A stretch of 64,000 nt of DNA from Gordonia sputi NBRC 100414 (GTDB lineage Bacteria; Actinomycetota; Actinomycetes; Mycobacteriales; Mycobacteriaceae). Positions 1-7,855 of this stretch are shown one piece after another; the first letter of the stretch is position 1, and each line of letters starts with the position of its first letter. The notes beneath the pieces were generated by a model. The model had not been told where the DNA came from. It made no database searches and saw only the letters and a program-made list of their open reading frames with translations. The stretch is taken from assembly GCF_000248055.1 (NCBI RefSeq), contig NZ_BAFC01000052.1, positions 1 through 64,000 of the forward strand, written 5' to 3'. The translations under genes were made by a program, and so were the position numbers.

Positions 1-851
1 CACTCGCTCGCCGGTGTCCGCGACCAGTTGGAGACCTCGTACCAGTCGAAACCGGCGTCGTGCAGGCGCTGATCGAGCAGCACGTACCGGTCGGCGAGCA
101 CGTCGTCGTCAGGCGCGGGCAGTTCGCCGCGTCGGATTCGACGTGCGAGCGCGGTGCCGTCCTCGACGATCAGTGCGTAGGCCGAGACGTGGTCGACCGG
201 GGTGTCGAGGACTGCGTCGACGCTGCGATGCAGATCCGCGTCCGTCTCACCGGGTGTGCCGTAGATGAGGTCGAGGTTGAGGTGTTCGAACCCCGCAGCC
301 GACGCCTCACGCGCGGCAGCGACCGCCCGCCCCGGCGTGTGGGTGCGATCGAGTGTCGCCAGCACGTGTGGAGCGGCCGACTGCATGCCGAGCGAGATGC
401 GGGTGAATCCCGCCTCGAGGAGGCCGTCGAAGAACGCAGGCGACGTCGACTCCGGGTTGGATTCCGTCGTGATCTCGGCGTCGGCGGCGAGGTCGAATCG
501 CTCGCGCACCGCGTCGAGCAGTCGACGCAGGCCGTCGGCGCCCAGAAGCGACGGCGTCCCGCCGCCGACGAAGATCGTCGAGACGGGGCGTCGGGGACTC
601 AGCAGGGCTGCCGCTGTGTCGAGTTCGCGGCCGACAGCTGCGAGCCACGACTCCGGCGACGACGACGACCCGAGCTCCCCCGCCGTGTAGGTGTTGAAAT
701 CGCAATACCCGCAGCGCGTGGCGCAGAACGGCACATGCAGGTACAGACCGAATCCGGTATCCGGATCGACCCGGGAACACGCATCGACGATCGGCTCGAT
801 CACGCGAGCGGGCGCATCGCCCCGCTGCTCGACAATCGTCTCGACATCCAC
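1..851 (-). CDS. hemW: HemW, radical SAM heme chaperone (coproporphyrinogen III oxidase-like), 3' part cut by window edge
   Basis: About 283 N-terminal residues are present; the C-terminal part, including the HemN C-terminal domain, lies outside the window. The radical SAM motif CATRCGYC (CxxxCxxC, the 4Fe-4S ligands) follows the family hallmark GLYLHVPF about 40 residues from the proposed GTG start at 851. An in-frame TGA lies just upstream of that GTG; a second GTG at 803 is possible. The context, divergent from sir, matches Rv2388c/Rv2391 in M. tuberculosis. HemW proteins bind heme and are thought to deliver it to respiratory enzymes. The shorter Cys spacing around the motif is the usual way to separate them from true HemN, which was not tested here. 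Confidence 0.88.
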   Translation of the reverse strand, partial: MDVETIVEQRGDAPARVIEPIVDACSRVDPDTGFGLYLHVPFCATRCGYCDFNTYTAGELGSSSSPESWLAAVGRELDTAAALLSPRRPVSTIFVGGGTPSLLGADGLRRLLDAVRERFDLAADAEITTESNPESTSPAFFDGLLEAGFTRISLGMQSAAPHVLATLDRTHTPGRAVAAAREASAAGFEHLNLDLIYGTPGETDADLHRSVDAVLDTPVDHVSAYALIVEDGTALARRIRRGELPAPDDDVLADRYVLLDQRLHDAGFDWYEVSNWSRTPASE

Positions 852-970
852 CCGTCCATGATGCGCGTCGCCTCACGTCGACTTCTGTGCGGGGCAGGTC
901 GTCGACCGACTTTGCCTCAGCATGACGCAAAATAAGTGCAAGTAGACGATGGGTACCCTCCCGTGGCACC

Positions 971-1060
971 ATGGATGGCGTGAATTTCCCCGGGGTGTGG
1001 CTCGCAGCACGACGCCACGTCGATTTCAAGCGCGTCTGTAGCGCTAGCTGTCGTCCTTAG
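971..1060 (+). CDS. Cys-containing leader peptide (29 codons) upstream of the sulfite reductase operon
   Basis: The frame ATG...TAG at 971-1060 encodes 29 residues whose second half reads RRHVDFKRVCSASCRP, with Cys codons (TGT) at residues 24 and 27 and the stop two codons after the second. This resembles the short actinobacterial leader peptides (R-x-HVD-...-SA-x-C) found in front of sulfur assimilation genes and proposed to sense cysteine by ribosome stalling. A TACCCT hexamer at 954-959 could be a -10, putting the 5' end within a few bases of the ATG; GTG codons at 980 and 995 are alternative starts. There is no Shine-Dalgarno sequence. The role as an attenuator is inferred from position, Cys content and the hairpins that follow. 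Confidence 0.7.
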   Translation: MDGVNFPGVWLAARRHVDFKRVCSASCRP

Positions 1061-1234
1061 ACGACGACCGGCCCCGAGAGTTCCCCGCACGCTGCGGGAA
1101 TGCCGGCAGATACCCGGTGGAACACCGACGGTGTCGCCCGACGGAACACCACCGTTGCGCCCACACGGAACCGCCCAGTCACAGCCCAGACCGCGCGAAA
1201 GCCGGTGCCCGTGCGCCCGGCATCAGGAGACTTC
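1061..1234 (+). promoter_or_regulatory. Putative attenuator leader of the sir-cysHDN-sirB operon
   Basis: This 174-base stretch lies between the leader-peptide stop and the sir ATG. It holds several inverted repeats: a strong hairpin at 1081-1100 (arms TTCCC.GCA and TGCGGGAA, one bulged C, loop CGC) and further complementary segments at about 1124-1155 (GGTGT with ACACC, and GTCG with CGAC). Alternative pairing that depends on ribosome position over the Cys codons would suit transcription or translation attenuation. No U-tract follows the first hairpin, so control of translation initiation or Rho access is as likely as intrinsic termination. Confidence 0.45.
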
Positions 1235-3049
1235 ATGACGTCCACGACAGACATCACGCCGAACAGTGGTGCAGGCTCGAACGAGCAGCCCGGTGACGGC
1301 GCGTCGGGTCAGAACGGCGATCGCCGCACGACCCGCGAACGTCCTGCCCGCACCCCCCGTGCGCAGAACGGCGACCGTCCCGCCCGTAAGCCCCGCCCGA
1401 CCAAGCGTCGCGCGGAGGGCCAGTGGAAGCTCGGGTATCGCGAGCCGCTGAACCCCAACGAGCAGGTCAAGAAGGACGACAACCCGCTCAACGTGCGCGC
1501 CCGCATCGAGAACATCTACTCCAAGCAGGGTTTCGACTCGATCGACAAGCAGGATCTGCGCGGCCGGATGCGCTGGTGGGGCCTCTACACGCAGCGCGCG
1601 CAGGGCTACGACGGCACCTGGACCGGCGACGAGAACATCGACATCCTCGAAGACAGCCACTTCATGATGCGCATCCGGTGCGACGCAGGCGCGCTCAACG
1701 TCGAACAGCTCCGCACGCTGGGCCAGATCTCCACCGAGTTCGCCCGCGACACCGCCGATCTGTCCGACCGTGAGAATGTCCAGTACCACTGGATTCGCAT
1801 CGAAGACGTCCCGACGATCTGGGAGCGCATCGAGGGCGTCGGCCTCAAGACCACCGAGGCGTGCGGCGACTGCCCACGCATCATCCTCGGCTCCCCGCTG
1901 GCAGGCGAGGCCATCGATGAGGTCCTCGACCCCACCCCCGCGATCGACGAGATCGTGCGCCGCTACATCGGCGACCCGCAGTACTCGAACCTCCCCCGCA
2001 AGTTCAAGACCGCCATCTCGGGTCTGCAGGACGTCAGTCACGAGACCAACGACATCGCCTTCATCGGTGTCGAGCATCCCGAGCACGGCCCCGGCCTCGA
2101 CCTCTGGGTCGGCGGCGGACTGTCGACGAACCCGATGCTGGCCCAGCGCGTCGGCGCCTGGATTCCGCTCGACGAGGTTCCCGACGTCTGGGAAGGCGTC
2201 GTGTCGATCTTCCGCGACTACGGCTACCGCCGTCTGCGCGCCAAGGCCAGGCTGAAGTTCCTCATCAAGGACTGGGGCATCGAGAAGTTCCGCCAGGTGC
2301 TCGAGGACGAGTACCTGCACCGCAAGCTGATCGACGGCCCCGCCCCCACCCCGCTCACGCAGCCGCGTGACCACGTCGGCGTGCAGAAGCTCAAGAACGG
2401 CCTCAACGCAGTCGGATTCGCCGCCATCGCCGGGCGCGTGACCGGCACCAAGCTCACCGCTGTCGCCGACGCCGCCGAGCGCGTCGGCTCCGACCGCATC
2501 CGATTCACGCCGTACCAGAAGCTCGTCGTGCTCGACGTCGCCGACGACAAGGTCGAGGAGCTCATCGCCGATCTGGCCAAGCTCGGACTCGTCGCCCGTG
2601 CGTCGAACTGGCGTCGAAACCTGATGGCGTGCAGTGGAATCGAGTTCTGCAAGCTCTCGTTCACCGAGACGCGCAAGCGCTCGCAGGTCCTCGTTCCCGA
2701 ACTCGAGGAACGCCTGGCAGACATCAACTCCGAGCTCGACGTCCCCATCACCGTGAACATCAACGGTTGCCCCAACTCGTGCGCGCGTTCACAGATCGCC
2801 GACATCGGATTCAAGGGCCAGCTCGTCGAGGACGCCGACGGCGGACAGACCGAGGGCTTCCAGGTACACCTGGGCGGCAGCCTCGGCCAGGATGCGGGCT
2901 TCGGCCGAAAACTGCGCCAGCACAAGGTGACATCCACCGAGCTCGGCGACTACATCGAACGCGTGGTCCGTAACTTCGTCGACCAACGCGAAGAAGGAGA
3001 GCGGTTCGCACAGTGGGCAGTGCGGGCCGACGAGGAGGCATTGCGATGA
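1235..3049 (+). CDS. sir: Ferredoxin-dependent assimilatory sulfite (nitrite/sulfite) reductase
   Basis: 604 residues. It reduces sulfite to sulfide with six electrons from ferredoxin, using siroheme and a 4Fe-4S cluster. The cluster ligands are visible as Cys466 and Cys472 (ACSGIEFC) and Cys512 and Cys516 (CPNSC). Tyr118 and Cys210 are 92 residues apart, the same spacing as the Tyr69-Cys161 crosslink pair of M. tuberculosis NirA/SirA, which favours sulfite as substrate. Residues 1-65 are an Arg/Lys-rich low-complexity extension. The ATG at 1235 has AGGAG upstream; an upstream in-frame ATG at 1100 lies inside the leader hairpin region and was not chosen. The stop overlaps the cysH start (ATGA). 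Confidence 0.95.
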   Translation: MTSTTDITPNSGAGSNEQPGDGASGQNGDRRTTRERPARTPRAQNGDRPARKPRPTKRRAEGQWKLGYREPLNPNEQVKKDDNPLNVRARIENIYSKQGFDSIDKQDLRGRMRWWGLYTQRAQGYDGTWTGDENIDILEDSHFMMRIRCDAGALNVEQLRTLGQISTEFARDTADLSDRENVQYHWIRIEDVPTIWERIEGVGLKTTEACGDCPRIILGSPLAGEAIDEVLDPTPAIDEIVRRYIGDPQYSNLPRKFKTAISGLQDVSHETNDIAFIGVEHPEHGPGLDLWVGGGLSTNPMLAQRVGAWIPLDEVPDVWEGVVSIFRDYGYRRLRAKARLKFLIKDWGIEKFRQVLEDEYLHRKLIDGPAPTPLTQPRDHVGVQKLKNGLNAVGFAAIAGRVTGTKLTAVADAAERVGSDRIRFTPYQKLVVLDVADDKVEELIADLAKLGLVARASNWRRNLMACSGIEFCKLSFTETRKRSQVLVPELEERLADINSELDVPITVNINGCPNSCARSQIADIGFKGQLVEDADGGQTEGFQVHLGGSLGQDAGFGRKLRQHKVTSTELGDYIERVVRNFVDQREEGERFAQWAVRADEEALR

Positions 3050-3795
3050 CGACGAGCACCCAGAGCAGGACCGGACGGCGGTTCAGCGAGGACGAGTTGC
3101 GTGAGATCGCTGCGCGCGGCGCAGCCGAACTCGGCGACAGCGCGACTCCCGAGGAGTTGCTGCGCTGGACGGCAGAGACGTTCGGCGACAACTTCGTCGT
3201 CGCGTCGAACATGCAGGATGCCGCGCTGGTCGATCTCGCCGTCAAGCACGTCGACCGCGCCCTGCTCGACGGCGACCCGGTGAAGGTGCTGTTCCTCGAC
3301 ACCGGCTACCACTTCGCCGAGACGATCGGTACCCGCGACGCCGTCGAGCAGGTCTACGGCGTCGACATGATCAACCTGACACCGCAGCACAGCGTCGCCG
3401 AGCAGGATGAACTGCTGGGCCGCAACCTGTTCGCCCGCAATCCCGGCGAGTGCTGCCGGCTGCGCAAGGTGGTTCCGCTGAAGGCAGGCTTGGGCAACTA
3501 CGACGCGTGGGTGACGGGCATCCGACGCGTCGAGGCGCCGACACGCGCCAACGCTCCGCTCATCTCGTTCGACGAGGGATTCGGTCTCGTCAAGATCAAC
3601 CCGATCGCCGCGTGGTCGGACGAGCAGATGCAGGACTACATCGACGCCAACGGCGTCCTCGTCAATCCCCTTGTCGACGAAGGCTATCCGTCGATCGGCT
3701 GTGCACCGTGCACCGCGAAACCCGAACCCGGATCCGATCCGCGCAGTGGCCGCTGGGCCGGTCGCGCCAAGACAGAATGTGGGCTCCACGCATGA
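3046..3795 (+). CDS. cysH: Adenosine 5'-phosphosulfate (APS) reductase
   Basis: 249 residues. It reduces APS to sulfite plus AMP with thioredoxin. The assimilatory APS-reductase 4Fe-4S ligands are present, CysCys136-137 and Cys219/Cys222 (GCAPC), as is the C-terminal nucleophile motif ECGLH with Cys245. The cluster cysteines identify an APS rather than PAPS reductase, so APS kinase is not needed for assimilation here. The ATG overlaps the sir stop by four bases and the stop overlaps the cysD start by four bases, indicating translational coupling. Confidence 0.96.
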   Translation: MTTSTQSRTGRRFSEDELREIAARGAAELGDSATPEELLRWTAETFGDNFVVASNMQDAALVDLAVKHVDRALLDGDPVKVLFLDTGYHFAETIGTRDAVEQVYGVDMINLTPQHSVAEQDELLGRNLFARNPGECCRLRKVVPLKAGLGNYDAWVTGIRRVEAPTRANAPLISFDEGFGLVKINPIAAWSDEQMQDYIDANGVLVNPLVDEGYPSIGCAPCTAKPEPGSDPRSGRWAGRAKTECGLHA

Positions 3796-4736
3796 CCATC
3801 ACCGAACCCTCAGCGAGCGCAGGACGTGCCGTGACCGAACCGGACGATTTCACCACCCTCGATGCCCTCGAATCCGAGGCCATCCACATCTTCCGCGAGG
3901 TGGCAGGCGAGTTCGAGCGCCCGGTGATCCTGTTCTCCGGCGGCAAGGACTCGACGGTGCTGCTGCACGTGGCACTCAAGGCCTTCTGGCCTGCGCCACT
4001 TCCGTTTTCGTTGCTCCACGTCGACACCGGCCACAACCTCCCCGAGGTTCTCGAGTTCCGCGACCAGGTCGTCGAGCGGCACAATCTGCGACTGCACGTC
4101 GCCAAGGTCGAGGACTACCTCGCCGACGGCAGGCTCACCGAGCGACCCGACGGTGTGCGTAACCCATTGCAGACCATCCCGCTTCTCGACGCCATCACAG
4201 AGAACCGTTTCGACGCAGTGTTCGGCGGTGGCCGACGCGATGAGGAGCGTTCGCGCGCCAAGGAGCGAATCTTCTCCCTGCGCAACGCATTCGGCCAGTG
4301 GGACCCCAAGCGTCAGCGCCCCGAGCTGTGGAATCTCTACAACGGTCGGCACGCTCCGGGCGAGCACGTGCGCGTCTTCCCGCTCTCCAACTGGACCGAG
4401 CTCGACGTGTGGCGCTACATCACGCGTGAGCAGGTCCTGCTCCCACCGATCTACTACGCGCACGAGCGCGACGTGTTCAACCGCGACGGAATGTGGATGA
4501 CATCCGGTTCGTGGGGCGGTCCACGCGAAGGCGAAGAGGTGCAACGACTCTCGGTGCGTTACCGCACCGTCGGCGACGGCTCGACGACCGGCGCGGTGCT
4601 CTCCGATGCCGCAACCAACGACGCGGTCCTCGCAGAGGTCGCCGCGTCCCGACTGACCGAACGCGGCGCAACCCGTGGCGACGATCGCGTCTCCGAAGCC
4701 GCCATGGAAGACCGCAAGCGCGAAGGATATTTCTGA
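3792..4736 (+). CDS. cysD: Sulfate adenylyltransferase subunit 2 (PP-loop ATP pyrophosphatase)
   Basis: 314 residues. With CysN it makes APS from sulfate and ATP. The PP-loop SGGKDST is at residues 49-55 and the family C-terminal end REGYF is present. An N-terminal stretch of about 20 residues precedes the conserved LDALESEAIHIFREV; a GTG at codon 14 is an alternative start, but the ATGA overlap with cysH favours 3792. The next gene starts on the last base of the stop codon (TGATG). Confidence 0.96.
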   Translation: MTITEPSASAGRAVTEPDDFTTLDALESEAIHIFREVAGEFERPVILFSGGKDSTVLLHVALKAFWPAPLPFSLLHVDTGHNLPEVLEFRDQVVERHNLRLHVAKVEDYLADGRLTERPDGVRNPLQTIPLLDAITENRFDAVFGGGRRDEERSRAKERIFSLRNAFGQWDPKRQRPELWNLYNGRHAPGEHVRVFPLSNWTELDVWRYITREQVLLPPIYYAHERDVFNRDGMWMTSGSWGGPREGEEVQRLSVRYRTVGDGSTTGAVLSDAATNDAVLAEVAASRLTERGATRGDDRVSEAAMEDRKREGYF

Positions 4737-6046
4737 TGGCATCGACCACCCAGCACGTCCCCGACCTGCTCCGCATCGCGACCGCGGGCAGCGTCGACGA
4801 CGGCAAGTCCACGCTCGTCGGCCGACTCCTCTACGACACCAAATCGGTGTTGGCAGACCAGATCGACGCCGTGACCAAGGCATCGGTCGACCGCGGTCTC
4901 GAAGGACCCGACCTCTCGCTGCTCGTCGACGGTCTGCGCGCCGAGCGCGAGCAGGGCATCACCATCGACGTCGCATACCGCTACTTCGCCACTCCCGCAC
5001 GGTCTTTCGTGTTGGCCGATACCCCCGGCCACGTCCAGTACACCCGCAACACGGTGTCCGGCGCGTCCACAGCACAGCTGGTCATGCTGCTCGTCGACGC
5101 CCGCAACGGGGTCGTCTCCCAGACGCGCCGCCACGCCGCGGTCATGGCGTTGCTCGGTGTGCCGCAGCTCGTGTTGGCGGTCAACAAGATCGACCTTGTC
5201 GACGACGCCGCGTCGGTGTTCGCCGAGATCTCCGCCGAGTTCGGTGAGCTGACTCGCACGCTCGGCTGGTCGCCCGAGCAGGTGACCTCGATTCCCGTGT
5301 CCGCATTACACGGCGACAACGTCGCCATCCGTTCGGAGAACACGCCGTTCTACGACGGCCCCACGCTGATCGAGCATCTCGAGACCGTGCCGAACGCCGT
5401 CGAACGCCACGACGAGGTCGGACTCCGCTTCCCCGTGCAGTACGTCATCCGACCGCGCACCCCCGAGTACCCCGACTACCGCGGATACGCCGGACAGATC
5501 GCTGCCGGTCGTGTCTCCGTCGGCGACGAGGTCACCGTTCTGCCGTCCGGCGTGCGTACCACCGTCACCCAGATCGACACGGCCGACGGTCAATTGGCGA
5601 CGGCACACACCGGCCGCAGCGTCACCCTGCTGCTCGCAGACGACGTCGACATCTCGCGCGGCGACCTCATCGCCGCCGCTGCCGACGCCCCCGAGCCCAT
5701 CAACCAGTTCACCGCGACGGTGTGCTGGCTCGCCGAGAAGCCGCTGCGCCCAGGCGCGCGGCTGCTCCTCAAGCACGGCACCAAGACCACCCAGGCCATC
5801 GTCGGTGGACTCGACGCCCTGTTCGACGAGCAGAACCTCACACTCGTCGACGCCCCGGACACCGTCGAGCTCAACCAGATCGGCCGCATCACGGTGCAGA
5901 CCGCGGAGCCGATCCCGGCAGACGACTACCAGGTGAGCCGCGAGTCGGGCAGCTTCCTGCTGATCGATCCGCAGGGCGGCAACACTCTGGCGGCAGGCCT
6001 GGTGGGCGACGCACTGTCGACGCTGCACCTCAAAGAGTTGGTGTGA
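4736..6046 (+). CDS. cysN: Sulfate adenylyltransferase subunit 1 (GTPase), without APS kinase domain
   Basis: 436 residues. It is an EF-Tu-like GTPase that drives APS synthesis by CysD. G1 is GSVDDGKST (18-26), G3 DTPGH (95-99) and G4 NKID (150-153), followed by the beta-barrel domains. The protein ends after the third domain, whereas the M. tuberculosis CysNC protein continues into an APS kinase (CysC) domain; none is fused here and no cysC is seen in the window. Its final codons overlap the GTG start of sirB. Confidence 0.95.
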   Translation: MASTTQHVPDLLRIATAGSVDDGKSTLVGRLLYDTKSVLADQIDAVTKASVDRGLEGPDLSLLVDGLRAEREQGITIDVAYRYFATPARSFVLADTPGHVQYTRNTVSGASTAQLVMLLVDARNGVVSQTRRHAAVMALLGVPQLVLAVNKIDLVDDAASVFAEISAEFGELTRTLGWSPEQVTSIPVSALHGDNVAIRSENTPFYDGPTLIEHLETVPNAVERHDEVGLRFPVQYVIRPRTPEYPDYRGYAGQIAAGRVSVGDEVTVLPSGVRTTVTQIDTADGQLATAHTGRSVTLLLADDVDISRGDLIAAAADAPEPINQFTATVCWLAEKPLRPGARLLLKHGTKTTQAIVGGLDALFDEQNLTLVDAPDTVELNQIGRITVQTAEPIPADDYQVSRESGSFLLIDPQGGNTLAAGLVGDALSTLHLKELV

Positions 6047-6773
6047 CACCGACACTGCTCCTCGTCGCGCACGGTAGCCGCGATCCGCGCTTCGGCGACA
6101 CCGCACGGCGCGTGCGGTCAGTCGTGGCACGCAGACTACCGTGCGTCGACGTCCGGCTCGGCTTCCTCGACCTCGACGCCCCTTCTGTCGCAGCACAACT
6201 CGCGGCACTGCGGGGCGAGTGCGTCGTCGTGCCGCTACTTCTCGCGCCCGGCTACCACAGTGAAGTCGACCTCCCTGCCCTGGTGGCCGAGCATCGTCGG
6301 GCACGCGTGACGACCACACAGGTCGTCGGGTCGTACCGACTGACCGATGCACTCGCGGATCGACTCGACGAGGCGGGCGCGCAACCCGGCGACGGCATCG
6401 TCGTGACTGCGGTCGGTTCGACGAATCCCACCGCCGCGCATGTGGTTCGACGCCGCGCCATCGAGTTGTCGACACGCCTGCACCGTCCGGTCGACGTGGT
6501 GTTCGCGACGAAGCTGGGCGCCGGCGACATCATGCTGCGCAACGCGATTCGACGACTCCGCACTGCCGGAGCGGAGCGCATCGCGCTCAGTCCGTACTTC
6601 TTGTCGGCGGGGCTGCTCACCGAACGCGTGGAGACCGCGCTCGATCGGCTGGTCTCCGACGCCGTCGTCGCCGGTCCGATCGGAACGCACCCGGTGCTTG
6701 TCGACGCGGTCGTCGACAGCTATCGCCGGGCATGCGCCGACGCGGCGGTCGACATGGACTCTGCCGCAGCTGA
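6043..6773 (+). CDS. sirB: Sirohydrochlorin ferrochelatase (CbiX/SirB family); true 3' end uncertain, no in-frame stop
   Basis: The GTG at 6043 overlaps the cysN stop (GTGA). Two CbiX-like halves are visible: LLVAHGSRD with metal-binding His10, APGYH with His72, then AVGSTNP, FATKLG and LSPYFLSAGLL in the second half. It probably inserts iron into sirohydrochlorin to make siroheme for Sir. Homologous-looking sequence ends near residue 235 (about 6750), but the frame has no stop and runs on antisense through cysA to 8046. A TGA in another frame at 6771 would give the expected length if one indel is assumed; the end given here reflects that. A perfect terminator at 6814-6846 also argues that the gene stops before it. 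Confidence 0.75.
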
Positions 6774-6813
6774 GTCGCCGCCTGCTGGGCCGCGAATCCC
6801 ATCATGTGCGAGT

Positions 6814-6846
6814 GCGGCGGCCGGGATGTCGCATCCCGGCCGCCGC
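6814..6846. terminator. Perfect 15-bp hairpin, bidirectional terminator between sirB and cysA
   Basis: Arms 6814-6828 and 6832-6846 are perfectly complementary over 15 bp around a TCG loop (left arm GCGGCGGCCGGGATG). It lies between the convergent sulfur operons and can serve both. There is no clear U-tract, which is common for actinobacterial terminators. Confidence 0.75.
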
Positions 6847-6858
6847 GTCCTCACACTC

Positions 6859-7854
6859 TTACACCTCGCTGAGCGCAGGCACCTTCGTCGCGCGGGCGTA
6901 GATGGTCTCTCCCTGCTGCAGGTGCAGCGCGTTGGCGTCGCCGCGGGTGATCTGCGCCTGGAACTCGTCGCCGGTCGCCGCGGCGACCAACTCCACCCTG
7001 GTCTCGAATCCGAGGTTCACCACGCGCTGGACCGTCGCCTTGATGACGCCGGTGTCCAGCGAGGCGTCGGCCGCGGGCAGCGCGAGTTCAGGGTTACGCC
7101 CGATGCGAATGTCGTGCGGGCGCACCAGTTCTCCGTTGAGTCGCACAGTGGAGCCGAGGAACGACGCAACGAACGGGTTGATCGGACGGTCGTAGAGATC
7201 ATCGGGTGCGCCGATCTGCTCGATCTTGCCCTTGTTGAGCACCGCGATCCGGTCGCTCACGTCGAGCGCCTCCTGCTGGTCGTGCGTGACGAGAACCGTC
7301 GTCACCTGCATGTCCTCGTGCAAGCGGCGCAACCACTTTCGCAGATCCTCACGCACCTTGGCGTCGAGCGCGCCGAACGGCTCGTCGAGCAGCAGCACCT
7401 TGGGATCGACTGCCAGCGCACGCGCGAGCGCCATGCGCTGACGCTGTCCGCCGGACAACTGAGCGGGAAAACGCTTCTGGAAGACCGTGAGTCCGACGAT
7501 GTCGAGCAGTTCGTCGACCTTGGCGTCGATGTCCTTCTTGGCACGCTTACGGATCTTGAGTCCGAACGCGATGTTGTCGCGCACCGTCAGGTGCTTGAAC
7601 GCCGCGTAGTGCTGGAACACGAAGCCGATGTCGCGCTTCTGCGGCGACGCACCGGAGACATCGTCACCGTTGATGACGATGGTCCCCGAATCGAGGTCGT
7701 CGAGACCTGCGATCGCACGCAGCAGCGTCGACTTACCGCTGCCGGACGGACCGAGCAGCGAGGTGAGCGAACCCGCTGGGATCTCGATCGAGACATCGTC
7801 GAGTGCGGCGAAGTCGCCGTATCGCTTGTTGGCACCAACCACCGAGATGGACAT
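6859..7854 (-). CDS. cysA: Sulfate/thiosulfate ABC transporter ATP-binding protein
   Basis: 331 residues. It is the ATPase of the sulfate importer. Walker A is GPSGSGKST (35-43), followed by a Q-loop (VFQHYAAF), signature LSGGQRQ, Walker B LLLDEPFGALD and the H-loop VTHDQQEA. The C-terminal 90 residues form a TOBE-like regulatory domain. The ATG at 7854 is one base after the cysW stop. It is the last gene of subI-cysT-cysW-cysA and faces sirB across a shared terminator. Confidence 0.95.
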   Translation of the reverse strand: MSISVVGANKRYGDFAALDDVSIEIPAGSLTSLLGPSGSGKSTLLRAIAGLDDLDSGTIVINGDDVSGASPQKRDIGFVFQHYAAFKHLTVRDNIAFGLKIRKRAKKDIDAKVDELLDIVGLTVFQKRFPAQLSGGQRQRMALARALAVDPKVLLLDEPFGALDAKVREDLRKWLRRLHEDMQVTTVLVTHDQQEALDVSDRIAVLNKGKIEQIGAPDDLYDRPINPFVASFLGSTVRLNGELVRPHDIRIGRNPELALPAADASLDTGVIKATVQRVVNLGFETRVELVAAATGDEFQAQITRGDANALHLQQGETIYARATKVPALSEV

Positions 7855-7855
7855 G

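Noticed and set aside
1100-1234. Upstream ATG extending the sulfite reductase by 45 residues
   Set aside because: It starts at the base of the leader hairpin and lacks a ribosome site, whereas the ATG at 1235 has AGGAG.
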